64,000 nt of DNA from Centroberyx gerrardi. Taxonomy: Eukaryota; Chordata; Actinopteri; Beryciformes; Berycidae. Location: contig NC_136019.1 of assembly GCF_048128805.1 (NCBI RefSeq), positions 16,123,881 through 16,187,880 of the forward strand, given 5' to 3'. A program made the position numbers and the translations under genes. A model generated the notes under the pieces. That model was not told the DNA's origin, made no database searches, and saw only the letters and a list, made by a program, of their open reading frames with translations. Positions 12,401 through 22,814 of this stretch are shown here, piece after piece. Positions within the stretch are counted from its first letter, which is position 1, and every line of letters starts with the position of its first letter.

Positions 12401-15400
12401 GATCACACATGCAACTGCAAGGCAGGCTATACATCTAGATGCACCAACACTGAAAATACGATGTATTTATTGGGCACCAAAAACTGGAGTGCATGATTGT
12501 GCCAAACATTTACCTCTCCAATCTGAATGTTGCCTCAGTGCAAGTTAATTAAGAGAGTGAAAAGCTGGTCCTAAGACTAATATCCAGCACTCATCAGCTG
12601 TGTTCCAATTCAGAAACCTTCTAAATAGGAGGGTTGATTTCCAATCCCCAATCACATCCATGACATCTATATGATGTCCTTCATTACAATATAAGAAATC
12701 AAAGATCCGGGTTCGGGTCCGGCCTGTGGTCCTTTGCTGCGTGTCCTCCCCTCTCTCTCTCTCTCTCTCTCCCATGCCTTCCTTTGTCTCTCTAACTATC
12801 TCCCTGTCAAATAAAGCATGAAAATGCCAAAAAATATTTTTTTAAAAGAAATAATAAAAAAAAATCCTACTGGATGACAAGACTTTGCTGTCACCTGGTC
12901 AGTGTTCCCACCTGAATCCGCTTTATGTTATGCCTATTTAGCCTTCAAGTTATATAATTTGGGGATAGCAAATGGCACTAAAGAATGTAGCCTACAACAA
13001 TACTTAGGATGTGTGACAACTTGTCCTTATGTTTAACTTCACTTCGGTCATGCTTTCTGTCTCAGTTCCTCTCAATGCAGAAGGCTTCACATCAACAAGA
13101 CAAGAGGAGACTAGAATCACTCTGCAGTGGAATAAAGTGAACAGCACCGTCAGTTATATTCTCCAGTTTGATGGTTCAGAGATAAACATCACTGCACCAG
13201 TAGGAGATGGACCAGTAACTCACACAGTCTCATCTCTCACTGCTGGGACTGAATACACATTCACTCTCTTCATTGTGTCTGAGAATGTCAGAGGCAGTGG
13301 AGTCAACATTACTGCAGTCACTGGTAAGATTTTTCTCTTCATGTAATGTTCACTGCACGGCTCAGCAGGCCATCATTTACATCTCAATGAACCAATGTAA
13401 ACATAACATGTGTTTGCTGGGCATTATTTTGTCTAACTAAATGCCCTGCTCCTTTTAATATTAATAGAGTATCATAATAGCCAAAACAGTGAAATCCCAG
13501 ATTCACCTACAGTTATCATGTTTATAAAGTCTCTTGAAGTGGGAGCTCATCTTTAATCACTGATCACATGCCTGCTATCCACACACTGTGATGTTATTAA
13601 TAATAAGATGTCACAAAATGGATTCAACACCAGCATTCCTCCAAATAGAACCAGTTGTTTTAACCCCATGAGAGGTCCAATCTGCAGCCATTTTGTGTCT
13701 GTCCTAGTGAGCATTAGGTTTCATTCATGTAGGGATGCAAAATGGAGCAATTTAAACAGCCAAGGACCACTGGTCATTTTGAAGTCCTGGTTGATAAATT
13801 ACATTACTCATTTTTTCTGTCTCAGTTCCTCTCAATGCAGAAGGCTTCACATCAACAAGACAAGATGAGACTAGAATCACTCTGCAGTGGAATAAAGTCA
13901 ACAGCACGGTCAATTATATTCTCCAGTTTGATGGTGCAGAGATAAACATCACTGCACCAGTAGGAGATGGACCAGTAACTCACACAGTCTCATCTCTCAC
14001 TGCTGCGACTCAATACACATTCACTCTCTTCACTGTGTTTGAGAATGTCAGAAGCAGTGGAGTCAACATTACTGCAGTCACTGGTAAGATTTTTCTCTTT
14101 ATGTAACGTTCACTGTAACGGCTCAGCAAGCCATTATTTACATTTCATTCAACCATTGTAAACATAACATGTATTGCTGGGCATTATTTTGTCTAACTAA
14201 ATGCCCCGCTCCTTTTAATATTAATAGAGTTTCATAATAGCCAAAAGAGTAAAATCCCAGATTCACCTATAGTTATCATATTTACAAAGTTTCTTGAAGG
14301 AGGAGCTCTTCTTTAATCACTAATCACAGCCCTGCTATCCACACACTGTGATGTTATTAATAATAATAAAATGTGACAAAATGGATTCAACACCAGCATT
14401 CCTCCAAATAGAACCAGTTGTTTTAACCCCATGACATGTCCAATCTGTAGCCATTTTGTGTCTGTCCTAGTGAGCATTAGGTTTCATTCAGGTGGGGATG
14501 CAAAATGGAGCAACTTACACAGCCAGCAGGAACACTGATTATTTTGAAGTCCTGGTTGATAAATTCCATTACTCCTCTTTTTTTGTCTCAGCTCCTCTCA
14601 ATGCAGAAAGCTTCAGCTCAACAGCTCAAGATGAGACTAGTATCACTCTGCAGTGGAATAAAGTGAACAGCATTGTTGACTATATTCTCCAGTTTGATGG
14701 TACAGAGATAAACATCACTGCACCAGTAGGAGATGGACCAGTAACTCACACAGTCTCATCTCTCACTGCTGGGACTGGATACGGATTCACTCTCTTCACT
14801 GTGTTTGAGAATGTCAGAAGCAGTGGAGTAAGGATTACTGCATTCACTGGTATTCACTTGTTTTTTTGTATAAATTAATGACTCATAAGAACATCTTTCC
14901 ATTTTCTCCTTCATACAGTTAAGAACAGCCCTACAGCCCCATCTTATAATTTTAGTATTTTGAGCACTTTTTCAAGGAAATTATCAACATAACCTTTCCT
15001 TACCTTGTCAGTATCCACAATCAACTGATCAGAATGTATATTTCTTGTTATCTTCAGTTTAATATTCATAATCCTGTAGAAATCATTTTCATTTACAAAG
15101 GACATCTTTGATGAGTTATTTGAATTATTAACAAAACATTAACGCATCTTATTATTTTTCTTTCATTGCACATGAACACCACCCTACCAAAAATAACTTT
15201 GACTCCACCTCCTACAACTACTACTGCAACAGGGCCTTGTAAGTCTGTGCATTTTCTATTTACATTGAAGAAGTAGCTCAAACTTGTAGTTGTAAACTAT
15301 TTCATTCTATTCTTAAAAAATTTTGGTGTTGAGCCTTTGATCATGATAGCAGTACACATTTACAAATAACCAAATATATCATCTTAAAATGTAAAATGCA

Positions 15401-15670
15401 TCTCTGAAAAACAATTTTCAGCAGATATTGGAAAGTTGTATTATATAGCCTATTGAAATATATTTATGTCAACAGATTATGTCCTTGGATTGAGGGTCAG
15501 ACTGCAGTCATCACTTGAGCTGTCAGACTCAGACATCAGGAATCTCATAGAGGAGGTAACAGTGGCTGGTGTTTATGTATAGTAAAGTTCATGTTGTATC
15601 AATATCAGGACTGGTTTCAATTCACTTTTTATTCAGTATGGATATTGATATCTTCAATATTAAAATATAA

Positions 15671-15708
<38 letters not shown>

Positions 15709-15775
15709 CTAGCTCTTCAGAACATACGGAGTGCCATCATACATCTCCCTGAATGTTACATCTGTTCAGAGATAA
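454..15775 (+). CDS. Gene A: multi-FN3 protein, 3' part (5' end outside window)
   Basis: Twenty-two exons of 258 bp each encode one FN3 domain (86 residues): 454-711, 1248-1505, 2026-2283, 2493-2750, 3271-3528, 3738-3995, 4516-4773, 4983-5240, 5916-6173, 6676-6933, 7143-7400, 7923-8180, 8390-8647, 9168-9425, 9635-9892, 10415-10672, 10882-11139, 11660-11917, 12127-12384, 13066-13323, 13826-14083, 14592-14849. Two tail exons follow, 15476-15555 and 15713-15775 (TAA). Every FN3 exon starts after a pyrimidine-rich CAG, ends ACTG before GT, is phase 1-1 and has no stop. Each domain shows ITLQW, the YTFTLF strand and NIT glycosylation sequons; no membrane segment follows, so the product is probably secreted. 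The tail (VLGLRVRLQSSLELSDSDIR, then LFRTYGVPSYISLNVTSVQR) recurs in gene B, which implies that lectin domains precede the array to the left of the window. Function is unknown. The exact path between the last FN3 exon and the tail is inferred from phase. Confidence 0.8.
4847..7006 (+). repeat. Left copy of a segmental duplication (pairs with about 11,991-14,100)
   Basis: The block carrying FN3 exons 8-10, with a SINE in intron 8, recurs at 11,991-14,100 (exons 19-21, SINE in intron 19), offset by 7,144 bp before the SINE and 7,150 bp after it. The 6-bp difference is in the SINE CT run. Shared oddities include the change of LTAGTQ to LTAATQ in exons 10 and 21. Confidence 0.85.
5563..5712 (+). 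mobile_element. 5'-truncated tRNA-derived SINE in intron 8 of gene A
   Basis: Compared with the homologous introns, about 150 bp is inserted between GAAATCAAAGAT and AATCCTACTGG. It begins with a B-box-like GGGTTCGGGTCC, continues with a CTTTGCTGCGTGTCCTCCC body, a CT run and AATAAAGC, and ends in an A-rich tail. This layout matches teleost tRNA-derived SINEs lacking the 5' A box. An ORF on the minus strand here is a by-product of the CT run. Confidence 0.75.
7007..11990 (+). repeat. Near-identical 2,492-bp tandem duplication inside the FN3 array
   Basis: 7,007-9,498 and 9,499-11,990 are the same four-exon block repeated head to tail. By eye they match through exons and introns, including rare shared variants such as VGVGPV in exons 14 and 18 and the variant GAATGCCTCGCC in introns 11 and 15. 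Introns are as similar as exons, which points to very recent duplication, gene conversion or an assembly artefact rather than selection on protein. Confidence 0.85.
11991..14100 (+). repeat. Right copy of the FN3-array segmental duplication
   Basis: Partner of 4,847-7,006, carrying exons 19, 20 and 21. The copies differ by scattered substitutions and CT-run length. After exon 21 the sequence leads into the unique terminal FN3 exon (14,592-14,849) instead of another array unit. Confidence 0.85.
12707..12862 (+). mobile_element. Duplicated copy of the same SINE in intron 19 of gene A
   Basis: Same insertion point and same 5' truncation as the copy at 5,563, with a CT run longer by about three dinucleotides. 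It was therefore copied with the host segment and not inserted independently. Confidence 0.75.
14850..15475 (+). other. Intron of gene A before the tail exons, with possible alternative end
   Basis: The terminal FN3 exon uses donor GTATTC instead of GTAAGA. At 14,919 a good acceptor (CTCCTTCATACAG) would open a 24-codon phase-1 extension, VKNSPTAPSYNFSILSTF and so on, ending at TAA near 14,992, a possible alternative C-terminus. A Pro/Thr-rich segment around 15,174-15,240 (PPPTTTTATGP) ends at a good donor (TTGTAAGT) but has no AG acceptor in reach. Both are also present in gene B. Confidence 0.4.
15674..15708 (+). repeat. (GT)n microsatellite before last exon of gene A
   Basis: A run of TG dinucleotides directly precedes the TTCTAG acceptor of the last coding exon. 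The gene B counterpart is at about 34,404-34,443. Confidence 0.9.
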
Positions 15776-16250
15776 GCCTGATGGAAGAAAGAATGGAATG
15801 GAGGGAGAGGAGGAAACGTTCTGCACAACAGACCCTTCTTCCATCAGCTAGTCTAGTATCACGTGTTGAATTGTTTTCCTCCAACAAATGAGAAAACCTG
15901 CTGTAGGGGGGTGGGGATTTCACCTATTTCCAATGTAGCTTCATCAGTTTTGAGACATTTTAATATAGATATTCCTTTGCACTGTGATGCGATATTGTTT
16001 ACAATGCTTTTTGCACATTCTAGCATGCAGCATTCTATGCTAGTAAACCAGCAGTTAGATGTCAGCACTCACGCACTTGCTGGAGGGTCCAGTGGAGGAA
16101 CAAATGCAGAGCCATTTACATCAGCAACATGAAATTAGATCACTGAAATGATGAAGAACCAAACTAGAATTTTAGCTAGCTACAATACAATAAATAACAC
16201 TATTTTTACATTAGGCCTAACTACAGCTTTGACACTTGAAATTAACATCA
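15776..16250 (+). other. 3' flank of gene A, no gene seen
   Basis: Homology to the gene B 3' flank continues to about 15,867 (TATCACGTGTT) and then stops, marking one end of the A/B duplication. Beyond it I see no recognisable coding sequence. An AATAAA near 16,188 could serve as a polyadenylation signal. Confidence 0.5.
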
Positions 16251-16251
16251 C

Positions 16252-17860
16252 TTGATGTCATTATGGTCTGTATTAGCTACATTTAGTTACATGCAGTTTG
16301 AACTTCTACCCCTGAAGCATGAGTTTATAAGAGGTCAGTATCTCACTCTGATTGGGTGTTATAGACCCCCCTTATCAAGTAGTGAGGCCGTGCAGTTAGG
16401 TACACTAAGCTCCCTAAGGCTAGGCCTCAACTTCTCTATAAAAGAGATTTTAAGCATTTCTGTGAGCAAGCCTTTTTCCATGATCTGGCCCACTATGATT
16501 GGTTTAGAATTGGCATGGGAATTCTTTTATGAGGGTTTATATCGGATTATAAATAAACATGCTCCTTTTAGAAAGTATAAGGCGAAGGGCCGCAATAACC
16601 CTTGGTTTTCCCCTGAGCTGTCTTGTCTTCTTAATGAAAGAAATGTTGCCTGGGCTCAAGCTAGGAAGTCTAAGTCTGAGGTTGACTTGCTCTGTTTTAG
16701 ACAACTGCGCAATCGCTGTACTTCACTTATTAGGGGAGCAAAATCTGCATTTTATCTTTCTGAAACCTCAAAGAGTCTAAATGATCCAAAGAAATTTTGG
16801 AAATTGTTTAAGTCGTCATCTGGGAATCTAAGCTCTACTGAATTCCCCCAGTGCATTGTCAAAGACTCTTGTACTTTGACAGATAGATCAATTGAAGGAT
16901 TTTTTAAGTTCCAATGGTACACTATCCCAATATCAATCACGGTTTCAGGAAGCAACACAGCACCGTCACTGCATCTTAAAGTGGTAAATGATGTAATTGA
17001 GGCACTGGATTGTAGGAAAACTTATGCAACCCTCTTCGTTGATTTGTCAAAGGCGTTTGACACAGTTGACCATAGTATTGTGATAAAAAAAACGGAACAG
17101 TATTGGATTATCTAGTCATGCAGTAGATTGGTTTGCTGACTATCTTTCTGGTAGAACGCAATGTGACCAGTTTTTAGGCTCTACCTCTTCTATCTTGACC
17201 ATTTCCAAGGGGGTGCCACAAGGTTCAGTACTAGGTCCCTTATTGTTCTCCATTTATATCAATAATCTCTATGATAACTTGTTAAATGCTTCATACCGTC
17301 TTTATGCAGATGACACTGTTATTTACTGCTCTGCTTCATCAGCTGCAGAAGCCCTTGAACAATTGTAGTCTGTTTTTGATGTCTTTCAGTCCTGTTTGAA
17401 ACAACTTAAATTGGTATTAAACGCGGACAAAAATAAGTTTATGTTATTTTCCAACAATTCATATTGAAAATCTTGCTTCTGAACTCAAGATGAAATTAGG
17501 TTTTTATTATAGGAATAAATCATGCTTCTCTTTTCGAGCTAAGAAATATCTGGTTTTGGCAACCTTCCTACAGCTGCTAGATTATGGTGATGTGCTTTAT
17601 ATAAATGCATCGGCACAATGTCTAAGGATGCTTGATACTGTCTATCATAGTGCCTTGAGATTCATTACCAGCTGTAAATTCCTTACACATCATTGCACTT
17701 TGTATGCCAGAGCCGAATGGCCTTCTTTGTATGTACGTAGGCAAACTCACTGGCTGACTATTATCTATAAGTCACTCCTTGGGTTGCTCCCTACTTACTT
17801 GTGTACATATTTATAATAATAACTTTAGTTGTAGGATATACATAGATTTATGTCTGTGAT
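16252..17860 (+). pseudogene. Decayed non-LTR retrotransposon (reverse transcriptase)
   Basis: Plus-strand fragments in changing frames read as a Jockey/CR1/L2-type LINE ORF2. They include an endonuclease remnant (LTLIGCYRPPL), a linker region (NNPWFSPEL), RT motifs DLSKAFDTVDHS, then GVPQGSVLGPLLFSIYINNL and YADDTVIYCSAS, and a C-terminal segment at 17,490-17,816 (LDYGDVLYINAS, HSALRFITSC). Internal deletions, a stop near 17,366 and frame changes show that it is dead. The clade was not determined. Confidence 0.85.
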
Positions 17861-18330
17861 TGTATATGGAAGATAAGCTACGAATTAATCATATTTTGTA
17901 CTAGATAAAGTACCTGTTTGTTTATGTTTGGTATGTTTATCCTGTGTTTTTTTTTATATGGTGTGAGTTAGCTAATGCTATCTTAAGAAATTTTTACATT
18001 GTTTCTCAATCCAATCAGTGTGATCGTGTCTGCCCAGGGTGGTCTCACAGTGAGAGTTACAAGAATTGGCATCAAGCTGCAGCATGTCTTAGGGTTAGGG
18101 GAATACAGGGCTTGACTTAGCGTAAAAGTTAAATAAATGCCGGTGTCCTGATTCACTAAGATTGCATTGCGAGGGCAATCTGCACATTTTTGGCACATTT
18201 TTTGGTCGATTAGAATAGTTAATGGAGGCAAACTGACCAACAGCAGATTCTTTTTCTTTTTCAAAATGAAAGATAGCTTCAGCATACACACACATACACA
18301 CTGATACACACACAAACAAATTTTAACAAC
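17861..18330 (+). other. Spacer between two LINE remnants
   Basis: AT-rich, with a short CA-rich patch near 18,284-18,320. No coding or structural feature recognised. Confidence 0.4.
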
Positions 18331-19085
18331 CATATCAACACCATTACAAGATCAGCTTTTTATCATCTTAAAAATATAACCAAAGTAAGGGGTCTTATGT
18401 CAAAACCTGATTTAGAAAAGCTGATACACGCTTTCATTACCAGCAGGTTAGACTACTGCAATGGTCTTCTCTCCGGTCTCCCCAAAGAAACTCTGGGGCG
18501 GTTACAGCTCATTCAGAATGCTGCTGCCAGAGTTCTGATTAAGACTAAAAAAACAGAACACATTACACCAGTTCTTAGGTCACTGAATTGACTTCCAGTG
18601 TGCCATAGAATTGATTTTAAAATTCTGCTGCTTGTCTATAAAGCGCTAAATAGTTTAGTTCCAACATACATTTCTGACCTGCTCTTAGGATATGAGCCAC
18701 CCAGACCTCTGAGGTCATCTGGGACCAGTCTGTTAGTTGTTCCCAGGGTGAAAACTAAATCTGGTGAAGCTTTTAGTAATTATGCTCCCAACTACTGAAA
18801 TAAACTTCCAGAAGCACTGAGATGTGCTCCCACTGTCAGCCCTTTTAAAAGTCGGCTCAAAACATTCCTTTTCTCTGTGGCCTTCTGCTAAATCAACTGT
18901 ATGTAGATGTAACAGGTGTTATCTTTATTTTTTAATGTCATTTTAAATAGTTGTGGTGTGTGGCCCTGAGCAAGTTGGCTTAGGAGGATTTTTATTTATT
19001 TTTTCTGCTTTATGTGAAGCACATTGGATTTGCCTTGTGTATGAAATGTGCTATATAAATAAAGTTTGCCTTGCCTTGCCTTGTG
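18331..19085 (+). mobile_element. 3' end of an L2-like LINE
   Basis: Reads as the C-terminal part of an L2-type ORF2: SRLDYCNGLLSGLPKETL, LQLIQNAAARVL, then (after one in-frame stop) PVCHRIDFKILLLVYKALN and SFKSRLKTFLF-like residues. It is followed by the typical short 3' UTR (GTGCTATATAAATAAAG) and the tandem TTGCC tail used for target-primed integration. 5'-truncated. Confidence 0.85.
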
Positions 19086-19189
19086 TGTGTGTGTAAACTT
19101 GTGGGAACGTCTTTTGCATACTGCAAGATTGCAGTAAGTCATTACATATTCTGTGTCCTCCAAAGAGGTCACTCTCAACAACAGAGATG

Positions 19190-19191
<2 letters not shown>

Positions 19192-19250
<59 letters not shown>
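19192..19250 (+). repeat. (GT)n microsatellite
   Basis: About 29 uninterrupted TG dinucleotides. Long Val-Cys or Thr-His ORFs over it are artefacts. Confidence 0.95.
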
Positions 19251-19251
<1 letters not shown>

Positions 19252-19660
19252 CCATATTGTCTGTCGTCTTGAGTTCAAGTCTTTTGTGGTGTCTAAAGTC
19301 AATTCTGCTTCCCAAAATGACCATTTAAATGAGATGAGCAGACTGGATGTGAAGTGTTCTACATGCAAAACACAATGCAGTAGGAGAAAAACTGAAAACA
19401 GGTTTTCTGTAAAAAAGAAAGAAAAAAAAAGGCTACATCCTGCCTCCTGTTTGTGTCTGACCACAGCACCTCATCTACATCACAAGCCTCAGTTCTGCAG
19501 AAGATCCAGAAACATGATGTGATTGGTTCGGGTACAAGAACATTTCTTTTTTCAATATGAAATGACACATTACTGTTAGTCAACCATCACTGAGCAGCAC
19601 AGGCCTACTGATATGTAGTACCACAGTATACTATAAAGAGCAGTAGCATGATGTAGACAG
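19251..19660 (+). other. Unannotated spacer
   Basis: No recognisable gene. ORFs on both strands are short and without family resemblance. Confidence 0.4.
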
Positions 19661-19668
19661 TAGGTTAC

Positions 19669-19910
19669 TTGACTGTTCTCATTTCTGAATGTCTGGATGA
19701 TGGAAGCAGTAGTGAAGCGGCTCAGGATGGACTAGACTCTCTGCCCAGCCTCCCTCATGCTCAACCCATGGTCGACCACATGGTGAACCAAAGTGGCCCG
19801 GGTCTCATCTCAACTGTTCTCCATGTTCTTCTTTGTCATCTTCCTCCTCTTCCTCATCTTCCTCTCACTCCTCTTCCTCTAGCTCTCACTGCAACATTGG
19901 CTTCCATTGT
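19669..19910 (-). pseudogene. Tc1/IS630-type transposase remnant
   Basis: On the minus strand, after a GA-rich (Gly/Arg-type) low-complexity segment at about 19,820-19,880, the frame reads VHHVVDHGLSMREAGQRV, a stop, then SILSRFTTASIIQTFRNEN. This is the N-terminal helix-turn-helix of a fish IS630/Tc1-superfamily transposase. The in-frame TAG and the lack of a downstream DDE region show that it is a fragment. The adjoining 19,950-20,110 segment probably belongs to the same element. Confidence 0.65.
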
Positions 19911-20557
19911 TCTCAAAAACAAGGGAGCTCACCTGTGGCTTTGTTAATGTTGTGCCTAATTTAGAGAACTGTGTGTTTTGCAAAAAGTGTGAATTTAGAA
20001 TTGCAAACGAGTGTAAAGCAGAAAATGTGCTTATATTTGTGCAGACTTGGTTTAGGGATTTGATACATGCGCTTCAGGTTTTAGTGTGTAAACAATTGAG
20101 AAAAACTGTAAAATTACTAACTTTGAAAAATACTGGTGGGTGGTGGGTGGGTGGGTCAGAAAAAAATAGTAATTTAAAACCAATTTCCTGCATTTCTACA
20201 CAACCTCTTGGATTAAGTCAAGAAACACAAACTCTCTATAATGTTAACCAAAAATGTAAAATTATGTTATATTACTAGATTTCAGCATTGAGGTGCTTAC
20301 ATTCATGACTTTGCATAGGCATACTAACCTAATAACCTATTATTGGGAAGCGCAAGAAAGTTTCAGAGCGACAGAGACACAGAGCGTCCCCGTAACCATA
20401 GTAACTCACTCTCACTCGTGGTTACTCCTGCCCTTGAGACACAGACAAAACTGGAAAAAGACATCCACACTCCTCTGTACCATACGCGGCGCTGAGGGCG
20501 GGCCTTAGGGGGCCGGGCCCACCCACAGAGCTTCTGTGCCCCCCCAGAGAGTTTGCA

Positions 20558-21268
20558 TACCGTAAATCCTCTAATAGTGGCCTGTAGTCAATTAAAAGTC
20601 GGGTCTCCGATAATGGCCGGGGGCGTGGTCGACACGAACAAATAAAGGCCTGCCTAAAATACAGGCCGGGGAAAAAAACAAAGGAAACAAGACTAGGTCA
20701 AAACCTAGTATATGGCTGGACCGTGTCCGTCTACTCTCTCCGCCGCTGTCCTCTCCACCGCGCCCACGGCCCGCATTGATCCTCCCAATCCAAGCCCCGG
20801 ACGCCCGGTGACGTATCAGCATCGGGACCCTCGCCGAAATCTCGGCCGGATCACCGGGAACACATCGGCGCCCAGGTTCAGTTAGCTTCAGTTAGCTTCA
20901 GCTTACATGCAAACAACGGTGGATACCGGTAAACTCCTGGTGCCTGTTTGTAACTGTAGTTTGTAGTAACGTACAAGTGCCACAAGATGGCTCGGCCGGC
21001 GGAAGTCTCTGGAGCATGCCGTTGTCGATTACCGTAATTATCATAATGCATTGCAGTAACAAAAAATCGTCTACCTAACGTACCCCAACAGAAGCAGATC
21101 AGAAAACAAGGAGGCTTCGTACTAAAATATGAGCAAATATACTTATCAAACAGAGGGAATTAGAAATAAAGGCCTGTCTCTAATATAAGCCTGCTTCCAA
21201 TAAAGGCCTGGTACCCTCTGCAGTTGAGGTAAATAAAGGCCCGGGCCAATATTAGAGGATTTACGGTA
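20558..21268 (+). mobile_element. 711-bp element with perfect 19-bp terminal inverted repeats
   Basis: TACCGTAAATCCTCTAATA at the left end is exactly reverse-complemented at 21,250-21,268. If the outer TA is the target duplication, the inverted repeats are the inner 17 bp and the family is of TA-target type. Internal copies of AATAAAGGCCTG sit near both ends. No transposase ORF, so it is non-autonomous. Superfamily unassigned. Confidence 0.75.
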
Positions 21269-21294
21269 ATACATTATATAGCTCTCTAAAGTTT

Positions 21295-22085
21295 ATGATG
21301 GCGCATGTCAGGGGAAAAATGGAGGAGTGCAGAAACTACTCGAGTATAAACTTGGCCGTGATACGTGTACTATACGTGCACTGCTTCAATCACCAACTTC
21401 ATTTAGTTATTATTCATGCCATGTCAGTTGAGTTGAGGAGGTTTTCCATATCTGCAATCTACAAATTCTTTAGAAAACCCACAATATCAATTCACTACAA
21501 AGGCCAAACTTTAAAACGCCTGTTGGATCAGCGGTGGACAGGTCATTTGGCGACAGTATCGATCATCATTGACAATTTTGCTGATATTTCAACTGTACGT
21601 GCGCATCGAAGCCGTGGGTCTCCTTCGCGCAATTACGCAGCTGAGCTTCAAGTTCATAGCTCACCTGATCCAGAGGATTTTATCTCTGTTACAGCCCCCG
21701 AATCGCATGCTACAAGCCGAGAATATGGACTCGTATACTGCTGTAACACTCGTTAACAGTGCGTCGGAATGCATTGGGCAACTTCGCAATGAGACAGAAT
21801 TCTCTGCATTATGGAACACATCTGTACCAGCTGGCAACGATGCCACAACGACAACTGGGCCAAGTAAGAGGAAGCGTGTTGTAAACCAGAATCTACGGGA
21901 CTATGTAGTGGAGAAAAGTGTTGGACAAAACAAAACAAATGAAAAATCTGAGCTGGAGAGGTTGTTTTAGTGTTGTGGATGCAGTGCATGGAGAGCTGTG
22001 TGCATGTTTTGGTGAGCGCAACAGCCATCTCATTGGCGCACTGGCTGCCTTGGACCCGGAGGCCCACAGAGAGGCATGGATATAG
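21295..22085 (+). pseudogene. ZMYM1/hAT-like transposase-derived fragment
   Basis: Frames at 21,295-21,640 read YVHCFNHQLHLVIIHAMSVE, YKFFRKPTISIHYKGQTLKR, LLDQRWTGHLATVS. After a frame change, 21,700-21,970 gives NRMLQAENMDSY and the region around TGPSKRKRVVNQNLRDYVVE. These resemble the hAT-type C-terminal half of zinc-finger MYM-type protein 1-like genes common in fish. Frame changes and missing segments indicate a broken copy. The 711-bp TIR element lies just upstream. Confidence 0.6.
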
Positions 22086-22600
22086 TTAAAGTAAAACCTC
22101 TACTGGAGCTACTGAGTATATCGTGGGCCGCCAGTTCCTTGTCAATAAAGTGAGTGAAAGTGAACTTCCTATATGATTGGGCAATACAGTCAATCGTAGG
22201 CTATTGAAATCACAGTGGAATTGTTGTAGCAAAAGTAGGTTGTCTTATAGAAAATGTGATTTAAAAATTTGTTGTTTGTTATTTGTTGATGTCATAATTA
22301 AGCCCCCCCACGAAAATGAAATGCCCATCCACTGATTTGCTTCTGCCGCCGGGTCTGCTCTGTACCATCTGTGTGCAATGACACCACAAACAGAAGCAAA
22401 AAGGTTGGGTTTGACTATAGTGCATACCTTTAGCTCGTGCATCTGGGTTACCTTATTACAGGAGTATTTTCCCTGCCCTAAATCTTAATTATGTATAATC
22501 ATCAGTGAGAACCTTTAACACTGGCAGCAGCTCAGCATCGACATGCCATTCTGCCTCACATCAAACAATTATTTTACCTGAGAGACAAACATCACACAGT
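22086..22600 (+). other. Upstream region of gene B
   Basis: AT-rich with one C run near 22,303. No coding sequence recognised. The promoter of gene B should lie around 22,450-22,620, but no TATA box could be assigned with confidence. Confidence 0.35.
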
Positions 22601-22660
22601 GACTGACAGTTACGGGTGTTTGGAAAGGGCTGAGCACTGAGAACACAGAGGGGAAAACAG

Positions 22661-22805
22661 GTAAGAAAAGGATCTTTATTTGTACCGTATTGTAAGTGTA
22701 ATGTAGTGTATTGAATTGAGGTTTGCACACTGTGAGACTGTTTAAAATAATGACCAGTCTAAACCAAAAATGGATTAATGTTGTGTATATTTCATATTTT
22801 CAAAG
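22661..22805 (+). other. Intron in the 5' UTR of gene B
   Basis: Strong donor GTAAGA at 22,661 and acceptor TTTTCAAAG ending at 22,805 bracket an intron nine bases upstream of the signal-peptide ATG at 22,815. Confidence 0.55.
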
Positions 22806-22814
22806 GTTAAAAGC

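Noticed and set aside
1-14849. Regularly spaced repeats resembling a CRISPR array
   Set aside because: Units are over one kilobase, encode FN3 domains and have eukaryotic splice sites.
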